Of a stretch of DNA of 64,000 bases, positions 31,689-44,728 are shown piece by piece. The notes under the pieces are model-generated. The model ran no database searches, had not been told where the DNA came from, and saw only the letters and a program-made list of their open reading frames with translations. Each line of letters begins with the position of its first letter. Position 1 is the first letter of the stretch. This DNA comes from Amaurobius ferox (lineage: Eukaryota > Arthropoda > Arachnida > Araneae > Amaurobiidae). Where the stretch lies: NCBI GenBank assembly GCA_951213105.1, contig OX578138.1, positions 65,775,037-65,839,036 of the forward strand, given 5' to 3'. Position numbers and translations under genes: made by a program.

Positions 31689-34339
31689 TTAGAACAGCGC
31701 GAGGTCTCTTACGAGATTTGGCCTTGCCATGATCATAGTCATGCATAACAGTTCGTTTGGAACAGATGGCAAATTTTTGTAAAATTTAAGCGCTTGCTTT
31801 TTAATTTGGGCTCTAACAGTTTTTATTTTGAAGTCATTCCTAATTACCGAGTTTCTTAAGTACCTGGGAGCTTTCCTGATGATCCGTAGGGTTTTGTTTT
31901 GTTTTGTCTCTAGGAGGTCTATTGTAGTTTTACAGGTATATCCCCATACGGGTGCTGCATACAGCATTCCCGGGCGGATGACCGATTTATAAATTATCAG
32001 TTTCTTTTGATGACTGAGATTTCCGTTTACTATCATTGGGTATAAGGCTCCTGTAGTTATATAAGCTTTTTTGATTAAGTTCGTTACGTGCTGTTTCCAG
32101 GTTAGGTGGGAATCTATCGCTACACCTAGGTATTTAGTAGATTTTTCCGCGCGTAGGACATGGTTGTTTATGTACAGTGGCGGCAGAGGTTTGGGTTTCC
32201 TCGAGAAATAAATCCAATGACATTTATTGGGGTTTAACTTTATTCGCCATTTTTCCAGCCAAGTTTGGAGTATGTCTAAGTGTTGTTGTAGCTGTCTGTA
32301 CATTACTGAGACATAGGGGTGTTTCGCAAGTATCGCACTGTCGTCTGCATAGAGTGCCAGCTCTGTGTTTGGAGTCCTGGGGATGTCGTTCTGGTATATG
32401 TTAAAGAGTGTCGGGCCCAGGATAGAACCTTGCGGTACACTACTTTTAATGAGCTTGGGTGTAAATAAGTTACCTCCTACTCTGACTTGAAAGTGTCTGT
32501 TATTTAAGTATGAGATTAAAAGTTTGACAAGAGCGTCAGGGACTTTTAAAGTGATCAATTTGTACGCTAATCTACAGTGCCACACTTTATCAAAGGCCTT
32601 TTGTATGTCCAGAAAAATCGCAGCTGTGGGTGTCTTGTTATTGAGACCAGAAGATATGTACTCTACCACTCTCAGCAATTGATGAGTGGTGGAGTGCTTT
32701 GGTCGAAATCCAAACTGCTCCGGAATGATAATGTCATTCTCACTAAGGTGCGTGTTCAGTCTCTAAGAATTATTTTCTCAGTAATTTTACTAAGTGTCGG
32801 TAGCAAGCTAATTGGTCTGTAGTTGGCTGGAATTGTGGCATCCTCACCTGGCTTAGGGATTATTATGATTATCGCTTCCTTCCATTCTTTGGGAAACTAG
32901 TTTAGTTTTAATATTTTATTTATTAAGATAGTCAAGTAACATATTACGTTTAGGGGTAGGTTTTTAACCGCAATATTTCTGATTTTGTCGTGCCCTGGGC
33001 TTTTACGGTATTTGATAATTTCTACTATCTCCTGCGGGGTGGCTGGGTTAATCTCAGCCGTTACCGGGGAATTCCTGAAGTTATTTAAAGTTTGTCTAAC
33101 CATTCTTAGGGTGTCCTGACACATTAGTTCGTGGTTTGGTTGGAATTGTTTTTCATAGTGACTTGCGAACGCCTCGGCTTTTTCCTCGTCTGAGTACTCG
33201 ATTTTAGCGCCATCTATTAGAGGCGGGAGCTTAATTTGAGGTTTCCTGGGTCTTTTTGCAAATTGCCAGAGCGATACGTCTTCTGGGCTAAGGGATTCGA
33301 TTAGTTCTTTATACTGTTGCTGCTTTTCTGCGACAATTTTTCCCCTGACTTTGCACGTGAGTCTGTTAAGCTCCCTTTTAAGGGCGGGGTCTCTGTTAGC
33401 CTGCCATGTCTTACGTATTCTATTTCTTTGCCTGACTAATTGCTTGACATGGTGGGAAAGTGTGGGCATTTTTGGAGACACACGATGTGTTGTGGCACAG
33501 GCATTTGCTCTCTTGATTTCTGTTGTGAGTGTGTGCGTGGCAGAGTCAATATCCGCCGTGCTCAATATATTAGGTACTGCTAAGTGCGGCTCGAAGAGTG
33601 CTCTTTTGAATACTTCCCAGTTGACCCTCTCTTGTCCCAAAGAGGCTGGAAGAGGTGTGTTCAGGTCAAATGTCACCAGTACCGGTAGATGGTCCGAGTC
33701 GAATTCATCCAGGGTACTAATAGTGTGAGCGTAATCTATGTTTCGCGTTAGGACAAAGTCTATAAATGAGCTGTTGGCGCCTGAGAAGCAGGTTGGTGTC
33801 GACGGTGCAATAATGTTAGTGTTTGTCGTGTTCAGCAGTCTGTGTATCTGTGTAGCGCGTGAATTGGCTCTCCTACAGCCCCACGCTCGGTGGTGTGCGT
33901 TGAAGTCGCCTGCGAGTATCGTGTTTGGGTATCGCGAGCAAAGCAGTTCCAGTTAAGCAGCTACATCTACTCTACTCATGTTTTTGACATATGTTGAGGT
34001 TAGGATAAACGGGCTAGTATTATTAATTTTAATTTTTATACTAGTATTTTCTATACCTTGAAGATTTATGTTGTTTAGTTCCTCGTGGGAAATATTTCTT
34101 TTAATGTATATTGCTGTTCCTCCATGGGGCGTTCTAGCATTAGTATTTGAGCTAAGATTATGATAACATGAGTAGTTGGCTATGTTTAGTTTTTTACTTT
34201 CTCTAACTCTAGTTTCCTGAATTAGTAAGGCGTCTACGTCATTTTCGTTCACATAGTTCCTAAGTTCATTTATTCTTGGAGATATGCCGTTCGCATTCCA
34301 AAATATTATTTTAAAGGATTCTTTTTGGGACCTAGCCAT
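31689..34339 (-). pseudogene. Jockey ORF2: endonuclease plus reverse transcriptase (broken)
   Basis: The start is the ATG at 34339 (MARSQKESFKIIFWNANGI), an exonuclease-endonuclease-phosphatase fold N-terminus. LLIQETRV supplies the catalytic Glu region, ILAGDFNAHH the Asp-Asn region (after a TAA at about 33953), and FDSDHLPV the final Asp-His. The RT begins in the frame 33676-32897, has another stop near 32897, and its core (32678-31689, 329 residues) shows AAIFLDIQKAFDKVWH, SSVPQGSILGPTLFNIY and the catalytic LALYADDSAIL. Two nonsense codons and at least one frameshift inactivate it. The start overlaps the end of ORF1 by 8 bases. Confidence 0.85.
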
Positions 34340-36375
34340 GACGGGTTTGATTCTCACTGTTACTTTTAAAATCCGCGATTATTTTAAGGGTCTCAAAGAC
34401 CATTACCATAGGATCGTTCTTATTTTGGACTAACTCTGCGAACTGCATCAACAGATGTTTTATGTCGTCTAAATTGAACATGCTGATAAATCCTCTGATG
34501 AGGTTGAGGATATCCTCCATCTTTTCAGCATCAGATTTATCAGTCGGTTCAGTCTCAGCTTCCATTTCCTCAGCCTCAGCTTGGACTTTTTTGTGAGTGT
34601 CTTTTTGGAACTCGATAGTCTTTTTCTTTTTTTCACCCGTTTTAACTAACAGCTGGGTTTGCGCGAGCTCTTCTTCCCTGACTCGTTTAGTTTATTTCCA
34701 GTCCTCAACCTTCCTGTCTAGTCTATCCTTTGCCTCCTTTGCCTGTATAGCTTTATCTGCTTCCGATCTCCTTTTAATGGCAGCTGCAGCTGCTCTTACT
34801 TCCTCCAGGGTCAATTCTTTGGAGGTCGATGGTTTGGGGGCCTGCTCTTGCACCGATCTGGTAGGTGCTGAAGGTTGGTGCCTGTTTACCTGTGGCACTA
34901 TGTACGAGGAGCCCTGAGGGGGTGCCTGGGGGTTTGTCCAAGGGCCTTTTGCCTACAAGGGGGTATCTGATTTTTTGGAGGAGGGGGGCATACCCCGGTG
35001 CCTTTCCTCTGTTCCAGGGGTTCTTCGAGCATTGCTTGAAGTTCGCTGGATGGTCACCATTACAGTTGGCACACGTTGCCTTCTCCGACCTAGGTCTCTG
35101 GCAGTCCCGTGTGAAGTGTTCTTCAGCACACTTAAGGCACTTAGGTGGCATGCTGCAATTCTCTGAAGAGTGATTGAACTGCTGGCATCGGTAGCAAATT
35201 TTAAAGCCCCGAGCTCTGATGGCCTCTACCTTCACAGCCAAGTACCCTAATCTTGTTAGTCTGTAAACCCTCTGTCAGTCTTCCGTAGGCCTAAGGCTGA
35301 TTAAAAAGATCGGCAGGGGTAATCTTGTTTTTGCGCTTCTCAGTTGAGAAACCCGGACTACATCTAATCCAATGGATGTTAGCGTCATTTTTATCTCCTC
35401 AATGTCATAGTTAGTTGGTAGCCCCTTCAATACTACCTTTTTTGGCCTTTCTGTTTTTAGAATTAAGCTATGGAAGGGGATTTTCTCGCTAGTCAAATGG
35501 CGCTGAACAACCCTATAGGAGTCAGCGTCATTGGGTATGAGTTTAAGCATATCTCCTGAGAGTTTGCCAGATACTTTGTTGCCTGTGATTTCATTTAACT
35601 TTTTAAGGAGAGCCTGGTAGTTGTCTCTAAACTTGATGAAGAAACACTCTGCTTTTGGTTCTTTTTTCTACCTCCATAATATTTTCTCTAACACTATTTT
35701 CAACCGCTTTAGGTTTAGGTGCACTTTTAAATTGAACAGGTTGCGCGGCAATTTCAGCATAAGTCTTAGCATAGTCTCTTCAGCATAAGTTTTAACATTT
35801 TCATTTACAGTTACAACACTATCACTAACCTTTTCATTTGCAATTACAACACTATCACTAGCAGTATTTCAGTCCATGTTATAATGGGCACTAGATTTTA
35901 AGTTTAAATTTCCATCCTGGTTTTTAGTAGGAGTTCCCTTAGTGGGAGACTCCTCTGTCCTAGCCCTTTTACTTGGTTTTTCAACAGTTTCACATTTATC
36001 AACAGGTTTAATTTCATTAATTAGTCCTAACTCTAACAGTTTAGCTCTAATCACTCTATCATTATGCTCCTCAACTGAGATAAAGATCACATAAATATCA
36101 CTATCACAATTCCAAAATTTACTAATGTCACAGCACAACAAAAAATAATTCACAAAATCGAACGAACCTAGAATCCGGGACACTTGGTCCTTGTCCTGGC
36201 CGAAGAGTCCATACATGAGCATATCCCGGATATGCAAGGTCAGCACGTAGATAAGCAGTCCACAATAGTTCACCGCATTCTTCACTTCCTGGGTCTTTGC
36301 GGCAAGAAGTCCAGCGTCCGGCAGGCGTCCAAGATAAGAGAGCATGGCATCCTTGACTGTTACTGTTTTATACAT
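34332..36375 (-). pseudogene. Jockey ORF1: gag-like nucleic-acid-binding protein (broken)
   Basis: The frame opens at the Met at 36375 and runs 168 residues to a stop at 35869. Later frames carry a small RNA-recognition-like region (VVLKGLPTNYDIEEIKMTL, 35550-35275) and three zinc knuckles in the frame 35241-34774: CYRCQQFNHSSENC, CLKCAEEHFTRDC and CANCNGDHPANFKQC. The C-terminal part (34565-34332) is acidic and helical and ends at a TAG at 34334-34332. ORF1 proteins of this type coat the element RNA. At least three frame breaks are present. Confidence 0.75.
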
Positions 36376-36399
36376 GTGCGGAAATTAAACTTTCAAAAG

Positions 36400-39240
36400 A
36401 AAAATTAAGTTTAATTTGAAATTAATTCGTGACTAGAGATTCCTTTCTTTTTTTCTAGATTTCGGGGGGGGGGGGGGTGCTTCAGCCTCTTGAGCCCCTC
36501 CCCTGGCTACGTGCCTGCTTACGCTGAATATGGTTTAGAAACATTTCAAACTCAATACTTTATGAATAAATAAGTTATTTTATATTAATAGAAAATAATA
36601 AATTTAACTGTTATAAGATGTCTATCACAAATTGAGTTTTCATGGATAGGAGAACTTCAATTTTGAATGTTATTATATCCTTCCCCTTTTTCACGTTTTT
36701 CTGATTTTAATTTAATATTACCGGGTTTTTTTGTTTTGGGAATGCAGGGGATTCTAAAAAAAATAAATAGAATCTCTATCACCTCGACTACCACATCCCA
36801 AACAGCACAAAAGTTCGGCATATTTAAAAATTTGTTCTTTAAATCTCAGATTTTTCTTACAAAATCAAAGGGATCAAGTCAAATAATAATCATGTGGTGT
36901 CCTACTAACACTTTTGAAGACCGTAAAGAACGTGTGACGTCATGTTGGAAAGCTCTGTATAAAAAACTAGTAAATGTAAATATAAAGCGTGTATGAACAC
37001 AAAGCTGAGTGATTAGTACACAAACTAGCCTTGAAGCAATTATCATGAAGATATTTTACCTTTATGTATCCTACAAATCTATTTATATCACTTGGAAAGC
37101 GTATCTGTCTGCAATGTAAATTAAGTCATATAAGATTTAATATAAATTATCGTTATCCAGCCATAATTCATTTTCTTTCATAGTAGACAATAATTTGATT
37201 CGTTTGACGTCAACGTGATTAAACAAAATTTGTTCTGTCTCGTTTTTCCGCAATATTAGTTTCTTTTCGTAACCGTGATGTTGTAAGCGTTTAGATAAGA
37301 GAGGCTTTGTTAGTGACCTGCGGAAATTTGTAGGCTTAAGTGAGCGTATGTGTGATTTATGTTTTGTTTTATTTTTAAAAGTACTAATGATGTGTCTTTC
37401 TACCTGTTTTCATATTTACAGTTTTCCTGTATGATTCAAATTACTGTATAATGTGGCCAACAACGTTGTTTTGAGCCGTTTGTGGCATGTGATGTTCATG
37501 GACATACTGGCCGTCAGCTCCGCCGTTACGTTTCTAAAATATTCAGTCTCACTGTTGATATTCTTTAATATCTGTCTATTAATGGTTGCAAGTACGATTC
37601 GATGAGATAATTAGTTTGCTTACATACTTCTACAAATCTTTGTGATTCAAATCTTCTCTATATATTACAATAAAAAATTAACTGCGTTTCTTCTCTTTGG
37701 CGCTCAAACATGGTTAACACGATGGTTTTCTCAAACCTAGATGATGTAACAATTACATAGTAAAATGTAAACATCTATTTTATAAGAACTTGTTATTAAC
37801 ACGTTTAAGTCGAACACAGTAAACATAATTTCTACATTTGTGAATTAAATGCTGCAAACTAAGAAATTTGTATTTATGTAATCTTTCAACATTTGTTTGT
37901 TTCGCATATTTTAAACCTCATTAAAATTTTAACAGCATACTTTTGACTAAAAATATATGATTTTTAGTGAGTATTTGATTATTTCCAAGTATTCCATTTA
38001 TTTGTGCATCAGTAGCATGTGACTGGTTTACTTTTGTCAACACAATTTTTTCTTTATTTAAGATCTTTAGTAGTTGCATTTGGTTGCAAGTCTCATTAAA
38101 TTTTTCATGACTCATGCAAATAGTAAATTAACAATGCTAGTTGTGAATAAATTACTGAAAAAATTTGAATAGATTTTCTATGCTTTTCTTGAACTATTTC
38201 CATAGAAATGATGTGTTTGGACAGATTTATAAAAAGTTGCGATATTTTTCTGTTAAAGGGGAGGTGGTTCAGTTGCTTATGTATTACAGCATTACTGTTA
38301 ATATTAATTATTTACTATGTGTTTTTTACTAATGTCAAGGTTAATGTTAGTTTTTATTAAAAGGTTAATAGTTTCTTACGTATATACAATTATAATTTGC
38401 TATAAAATACTAATTAGAACTAGGAAACCAGAACATTAAGTGAGTAAATGTCGAGCGAGTCATTATGAAACCTTAGATGGTTCCATACTTAATATTTGAG
38501 GTGGCTTTCAATACTTGTGCACATACATTCAGAGCTATAGAATATTGATGCACATGTGTATGCTCTAGCCAATTATAGCTAATTTTGTAGTGAATTTTAG
38601 TCAGAATAGAAATCCTATGCTTTCTTTGGACCATATGCAGCAATAATGTACTTATTTTTACCTTATTTGGAATCTAAATTTCAATAATTTGCTTATTTAG
38701 ACAATTTTTCTGTTATCTAATTTTATTTGATAAGCTACCATGTATATCAAAAGTTTGTAAGACTTGTTTTAACATTTATCAATGCAGATACTTTTCATTT
38801 TTGTTCAACGCTACTTTGTGGTTTTGCAGACGCTTTTGTTTTGGTAATGGGTATTGCTAGAATGTAAATTTTATTTATTTTAAAAGCACAATTGGTTGAT
38901 TAAATATTAGCACTTAAAAATGTTTCACAAACTTTTAAAGCTAAAATTAAACTTTTAAGTTTATTTTTATGAGTTGACTGACTAAATTTTGCTTTTCTAA
39001 GGTGACAGATCTTTTAATTATCATGTATCTGATTGACAACTGATAATTAAATATAAGTGTTAGGTATAATATTTTGTATCAAATGTTGTTAATTTTGATT
39101 TAAAATGAGTATGAATCTCAGAACAAATTTTGTGTGGAAAAATATATACACCAAGTTTCCATTTGATTCTTCTGCTTAGGGACATTGCTGTGGATTGGCC
39201 ATATATCCTCTATTAATTTCTTTACATAATAGAACTTTAT
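36400..39240. other. Anonymous sequence, possible upstream region of the host gene
   Basis: A 13-base G run sits at about 36466-36478. The rest has no recognised gene or repeat. A non-coding first exon of the UBAP2L/lingerer gene may lie somewhere between here and 48.9 kb, because the first coding exon begins with a splice acceptor, but I cannot locate it. Confidence 0.3.
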
Positions 39241-39241
39241 T

Positions 39242-39432
39242 TTATCTAGATATTATTCTTGTTTATTAAATTTTGTTATGAATTTGTCATAAATCTTTTT
39301 TTGCCTTCTAAGTTATCTAGACATTATTTTTCATACTAAATATTGTTATGGATTTGTCATAAATCTCTTTTTGCCTTCTAAATTATCTAGACATTGTTTC
39401 CTACTAAATTTTGTTATGGATTCCCTATAAAC
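39242..39432. repeat. 71-bp tandem repeat, about 2.7 copies
   Basis: Units start at 39242, 39313 and 39383 with ttatctaga and end with 'tttttgccttctaa'; the third is truncated. About 85 percent identity by eye. Confidence 0.85.
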
Positions 39433-40147
39433 TAAATTTCTTTGTAAGATGGTGTTCATGCTCACACACTATTGCCGCATCAAATAGCACTTTTTAAACT
39501 TAACTATAGTAACTATGAGTAAGTCAAATATGAAAAAAAAATCCATTTCTATTTTTCTGTTTTGTGAGTTTTCAATTTATACTATACATATATATATCAT
39601 TTTGCAGAAATGTTGCTATCTATTGATTCCATTATTCATTGTTTTAAAATTTTTAAGTTTATTTGCTGTTTTCTTGGTATATTTGTGTGAAACATCAGTT
39701 TCTTCCATTACCCATTTTAAAATGAAAATTGTGAATATTTAAAAGTAACAAAAAATGACCAGCAAATTTTAAAGTTTGACTCATACTTTTGATTTGCCCC
39801 ATCAGACTCTCAATTTTAAAAATTAAGAGCGAGCTCTGAATATGATCTTTATAAATCCGGAACATATCCCCCTTCTATTTAAGTATTTTAAGTTGACATG
39901 TGCCTTCATGTTCTAAATTTGACTCCTTCTTACCAAAGTGATGTATTCTTCTGTGGTTTGAAAATGCCCCCTCCCAATCAAAGTAACATAATCTACTGCA
40001 TTCTGAAATATAATTTTGGGTAAATCCGGAGATCAGGTCACCGCAAATTTTTTTCTAAGTACAAAATCGGGCCAAGTTGGCCTGTGGTTGGCGCTTTCTT
40101 CCGTGTTTTGAAATTGGCTCCACCCATCCTCAGTGATGTCATTTACC

Positions 40148-40212
40148 GTCATTAGAAATAGGCTCCTCCTACCAAAATGATGTTTTGGTAGAAGAACCCT
40201 ATTTCTAAAGAC
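40148..40212. repeat. 30-bp imperfect hairpin
   Basis: The arms gtcattagaaatagg...accaaaa and ttttggt...cctatttctaaagac pair over about 30 bases with four or five mismatches, around a 5-base loop. It may be a remnant of a miniature transposon. Neighbouring sequence 39770-40140 contains degenerate related words but no gene. Confidence 0.7.
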
Positions 40213-40425
40213 AGACTATTGTGTTTGTTCTAAACAAGATTTTCTAATATAAATGATAATTTAATTTACTCAATAATACTCAAATAATACTCAAAAAAAC
40301 GCTACAAAATCAGATTTTTGTGTATTTTAAGAAAATTAAATAACTTTATAAAACTGCAGAATAAAAAAATTAATAATACTCATGTAAACGTTCCAAAATC
40401 AGATTTTTGTAAAATTTAATATTTT

Positions 40426-40741
40426 TATGCTACAATTTTATCTGTGCATATCGCACGTATCAAGATCGCTTTCTCCATCTAACTGAGGATCCATATAAAG
40501 GAAGGGGTTCGACCTACAGGTCCATGTAAGGGCAGGGATTCGATCTAAAGATCGAAAATTGTGGAACGGATGTATCGGTGGTCCGTACAAGGGCAGGGGT
40601 TCGACCTAAAGGTCGTTCTACACCGGAACGGGGCCCCCAGTGATCTCCGGTTTATTAGGAACGGTCGCCTGCGGCGCCCAGACACAGAATATGCTACAAT
40701 TTTATCTGTGCATATCGCACGTAGCAAAATCACTTTCTCCA
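40426..40741. repeat. 52-bp direct repeats bounding a GC-richer 212-bp core
   Basis: The segments 40426-40477 and 40690-40741 share 'tatgctacaattttatctgt' and 'gcatatcgcacgta' with only a few mismatches. The core between them contains three variants of 'gggcaggggttcgacct', two of which continue into small palindromes such as gacctaaaggtc. The core is much richer in G+C than the surroundings. Identity unknown; a short element with terminal direct repeats is one reading. Confidence 0.7.
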
Positions 40742-40921
40742 AAATAAATCATATAACGAAAGAACAAGCAAACACGCACAACAATGGCCAAAAATATTGA
40801 TAGAAATGTTCTTTTACATCAAAAAACTGTAGCGAACGCAAAAACGTATTCTTATTGGATGTTACACAATTTCCGCCGAAAACATCCGATACAAGAGGTT
40901 ACCAGATTGCAACATAAAGCG

Positions 40922-40989
40922 CTCACAAAGTGCGTGGCGTCTTCTCCGATTTAACCTCACAAAGTGCGTGGCGTCTTCTCCGATTTAAC
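40922..40989. repeat. 34-bp perfect tandem duplication
   Basis: Two adjacent units beginning ctcacaaagtgcgtggcgtc, at 40922-40955 and 40956-40989. Confidence 0.85.
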
Positions 40990-41544
40990 CAAGGTGACCT
41001 AATCTCCGGATTAGCCTAATTTTGAATATATAGATAAACTTAAAATGCTCAAAAATGCAGAATAAAATACATAGACAATTTTCAAGATTCATTTAAATAA
41101 CTGTAATACTTCACAAAATTGTGATTTTGAAATACAAATAGTAGCAGTTGTAAAATTATGTATGAAAATTATTTCCAGGCATTATTTATAACTAACCACT
41201 TTTGTAAATATTCAAAAATGAAACAATTTGTTAGGGTAATAATTTATATGCCCTTTCAGAAATTATAGTAAAAGAATGATCCTGAAATAATAAATATTAT
41301 TAGCCCTAACCACAAAAAGAAAAACCCGTACTCACTATGAGGGTGCATTATTTGTTAAGTGAATAAGCACCAATCTCTTAAATAGCTCCTAAAAAAACAA
41401 TGGCTCACAGTCCCATGTCTGCTGTGCGAGTGAAATACCCGTTTATATCCGACTTTCGTTAACAACTCAGTCGCAATAGCTTTTTTACAGTAGCTGTTGA
41501 CTGTATAATCATACACTGCACACAATCCGTACTACACACATGCA

Positions 41545-41690
41545 AACACGTACCTTACACTTTCAGGTAGATTGGCTGGCCTGGGTCAAAAGAAAGAAAG
41601 GTATTCTATTGCAGGTGGGACAGTCCAGTGGTTAGAGCATAGAGATTGCACTCGGAGAACCCGTGTTCAATTTCTGGCTCTGCCCAAACT
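41545..41690 (+). mobile_element. SINE remnants: diverged 3' block and a tRNA-like head
   Basis: At 41551-41592 the sequence 'accttacactttcaggtaga' followed by 'ctggcctgggtc' is a diverged version of the SINE 3' block seen at 28.7 kb. At about 41612-41690 a different tRNA-like head follows: A-box-like agtggttagagca and, about 34 bases later, B-box-like gtgttcaatttc, between gggacagtcc and ggctctgccc. This is not a functional tRNA because the stems do not pair properly. The end of the second SINE is not defined. Confidence 0.55.
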
Positions 41691-41921
41691 GTCCCCATGT
41701 CATATCTGCCAACTCTCCTGGTTTTTCTTTCTATCTCTTGGGTAAGTCGCTCAATCTCCCAGTTTTCACTCAACTGCCTTTATTTCCCTCCTTTCTAGGC
41801 AGAAATAATCTCGAATGCAGGTCATGTGACTTTCAATTGTTTTCCCGCCTGTTAATTTTCTGCTACCGTGGTGTATAAATGGATCGTGAGTGATGTTTGT
41901 AATTTTTTTTATACAACTATA

Positions 41922-42720
41922 GGCCACAAAAGTAAAAAAATGAGAAATAGATCACAAATGTTCCAAAAATGTCACATCACAAAATGAAAAACGAAGTCAC
42001 AAATTTTGAGATTGAAGTTTTCGTGTTCTTTCATATAAAAATCTGTTTCTCAGCTATTGCGTAATTGGCACTTGTAAACTGTGATTATTCCCACATTGTC
42101 ACAAGAGAGATGACCAGTGATTATTTAATTAATATGATCTACAGGTCATAAAAGTAAAAAAAAATGAGAAATAGATCACAAATGTTCCAAAAATGTCATA
42201 TCACAAAATGAAAAACAAAGTCACAAATTTTAAGATCGAAGTTTTCCTGTTTTCATCTAAAAATCTGTTTCTCAGCTATTGCGTAATTGGCACTCGTAAA
42301 CGGTGATTATTCCCACATCGTCACGAGAGAGATGACCAGTGATTATTTAATTAATATGGGGGAAATACATTTGCATCAACTAAAATTTTATCAAATTATT
42401 TTATATGCAAAACTATTTTTCAAGCTTATTAATGACATGAAAGTCTTTTCCAGCAGTTTTGCAAAAAATGGCATTTGATCCTCCTTATATTTCGTTTTAC
42501 TGTGAAATTATTTTTCCATTTTTGCAATCTATTTGCCTCATTAAAATTTTCTATAATTATTTCGTACTTTATGCAGAAAAACTATTGTTCAAACATATTA
42601 CTAATGAAATGAAAGGCTATTTTGCAGTAGTATCGTGAAAAACTGTATTTGTGTGTGATCCTCCTTATATTTTGTTTAATTGAGAAAAAAGTACTTGCTT
42701 TTTTCATATTTTTACACAAA
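41922..42720 (+). repeat. Repeat 'R6', copy A, with a 224-bp tandem duplication
   Basis: Two consecutive units (about 41922-42141 and 42142-42360) share 'gagaaatagatcacaaatgt' and 'atctgtttctcagctattgc' with a period of 224 bp. They are followed by units of about 165 bp ending in 'gatcctccttatatttcgtt'. The same words occur at 45.0-45.48 kb and 50.58-51.34 kb. The start of the element seen in copies B and C is missing here. Confidence 0.65.
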
Positions 42721-44174
42721 AATCTCCTGGTTTTTCATGTTTGGATGTTGACAGCTATATATTTTCATATTGGCTGTTGACTGCAATTTATTGAGCAGAT
42801 GGGGAGTGTATCACACAAGGTATTTTCATCTTTCTTTCTACTTTTTTTTTTTTTTTTCAGGACAGGCTATAAGATATTTTGCTCTTTTCTTTTCTACATT
42901 TGATTTGGCTAATGCAAGCAAATTTTCGGGAAAAGATGCAAGTAAAATAAGTAAAAAAAATAGGATAACAAGGCTAAATATTGAACTCTTTTAACATTTG
43001 TACAACAATATAGTTATTTATATCCAATGCAACAGCGAAATTTATTAAATATGAATCAGATATTGGTAATAATATTAAATCAAATATTGGTAATAGATTA
43101 AATATGAATCAGTTATATATAAAATCGCCCCCCCCCCCCTCCCATCACAAACCTCCTATAGATTCATTATGGAGTTTTGGAATTTTCTAGTCAGTACACC
43201 ACTTGAACATCCTTGTATCAAATTGTCCCTTTTAGAAATGGGTAAACATTTCCAGGCATTCATAAAGAATAGCGGGAGATCTAAACGCCATACGGCCATG
43301 AAAGATCTGGGTCTTTCACAGGTTCTACAGGACCCAGGAAGGTACACCTTATTGTTATTTTATTTTGTTTTTAGTATTTTAGCTATTTTATGTTTCGAAA
43401 AGTCGCGATACGTGTTCATAAGTACTTCGATCAGCGGCATGTTGCTCAATCTGGCAACTCTGCCTTCAGCTGGTAACACAAAGTACAACATCTATACTAG
43501 AAATCTGACTGTTTTAGTCCCTGTTAAGGCTTGCTTGTGGCCCACTAGCCCAGTTTTAAAAAGGGATTTCATTTATGTATTATGAGTTGAAGATTGCCAT
43601 TCTACAGATAAATAACAGAAGGGTGGGACTATTGACTATAACCATTAGAACTTAGTGTTTAATGACCTTCAACTTCAGAGTATCTCTTTCAGGGGTCCCA
43701 TTTCAGCGAGATTCTCGCGAAATCCATAAAAAATCGCGTGAAAATTTAGACTGTGTGAGAATTTCTCTCTCTCCAGTTCCGGCCTAAAATTATTTTTTCC
43801 TTCAAATTGGATACCGAGAAATCCGATGCCCGATGATTAGAGATGCAGATTCGCGGTGGCCAGGTCGCCATTGGCGACTAAGATTATTACAGTAAGTCAC
43901 CATTTTTGGCAACCAAAATTTCTCCAGAATCCTTTTAGTCCAATGGCGCCCGCCGCCGGTAGATTGGGCCGATTGCTTCGCGCCCGCAAATCACGATCAG
44001 TCACCTCGTTGTTGCGAATCGTGCCGGCTGATTGCTGTGCAATCACGGACCTCGATTCCGTAGCTACGTGTGAATCGCAGTCAATCGCAATTTGGGCACA
44101 CTAAAAGTACTACGTGTTTCTAATTAGCGAGGTATTTTATAGAAAACTATTAAGTGTCTCTCCCGCTTGCGCGG

Positions 44175-44728
44175 TGTCGCATGGTAAACCCATGATCCAA
44201 TATTTCGGGAGTGCAACCTAGAATTTACTTATTTATTTTGGGGGTCAGCCTTTTCGTTTGGCCAGCTGCTAAATTATTAAATTTCTTCTCTATTTTCGGG
44301 GTAGCGCAGAGGCTATATTCCGACCGCGGTTCCCAATTTACATCAGAAATCTACTCTCTCCAAGATTTTAAAACATGCTCCTGAGGCGCACACAATTATC
44401 TTATTGGATTCTGGGTCTTAACCCCTTGACTCCAAAGCATCGCCATTGGCTTTAGGCCTTCCAGAAACAAAAAGCCCCCTCTCAAGCCCTTGCGAAACTG
44501 ATATTCTTTCGGGCACTAATTCAAAGCTGGCCGAAAACCCTATGATCCCTCCGAAAACGGACAAACGTTAAACCTTTCGGTGAAAATACGATCTCTAAAG
44601 AAACCTCCACATCCTGTCTTCTATCCTTCGAGAGCAGCTGGCCAAACGAAAAGGCTGACCCCCAAAATAAATAAGTAAACTCTAGGTCGCACTCCCAAAA
44701 TATTGGATCATGGGTTTACCATGCGACA
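44175..44728. mobile_element. 554-bp foldback element with TG...CA ends and 5-bp TSD
   Basis: The ends are long inverted repeats of about 95 bp: tgtcgcatggtaaacccatg at the left and its reverse complement at the right, continuing through 'ggggtcagccttttcgtttg'. The element is flanked by a perfect 5-bp duplication, cgcgg, at 44170-44174 and 44729-44733. The R6 copy C shows the uninterrupted counterpart near 50425-50450 ('gggtcgcaaattcgatcg'). No coding capacity. Superfamily not determined. Confidence 0.85.

Larger units (their letters stand above)
31480..36380 (-). mobile_element. Jockey-type non-LTR retrotransposon, nearly full length
   Basis: The element carries a gag-like ORF1 (36375 to 34332) and an ORF2 with endonuclease and RT (34339 to 31689) on the minus strand. 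The order, the triple CCHC knuckles and the RT type fit the Jockey group of LINEs, which transpose by target-primed reverse transcription. The 3' end lies somewhere between the ORF2 stop and the Tc1 fragment; no poly(A) tail or target-site duplication could be fixed. Both reading frames are broken. Confidence 0.8.

Noticed and set aside
34865..35173. Plus-strand frames opposite the Jockey zinc knuckles
   Set aside because: The minus strand has three clear CCHC motifs; the plus frames are shadows.
41612..41690. Possible tRNA gene
   Set aside because: A and B boxes are present but the acceptor and other stems do not pair, and the head continues into SINE-like sequence.
43169..43585. 138-residue plus-strand open frame beside the hAT element
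   Set aside because: No recognisable domain and no sign of splicing or conservation.
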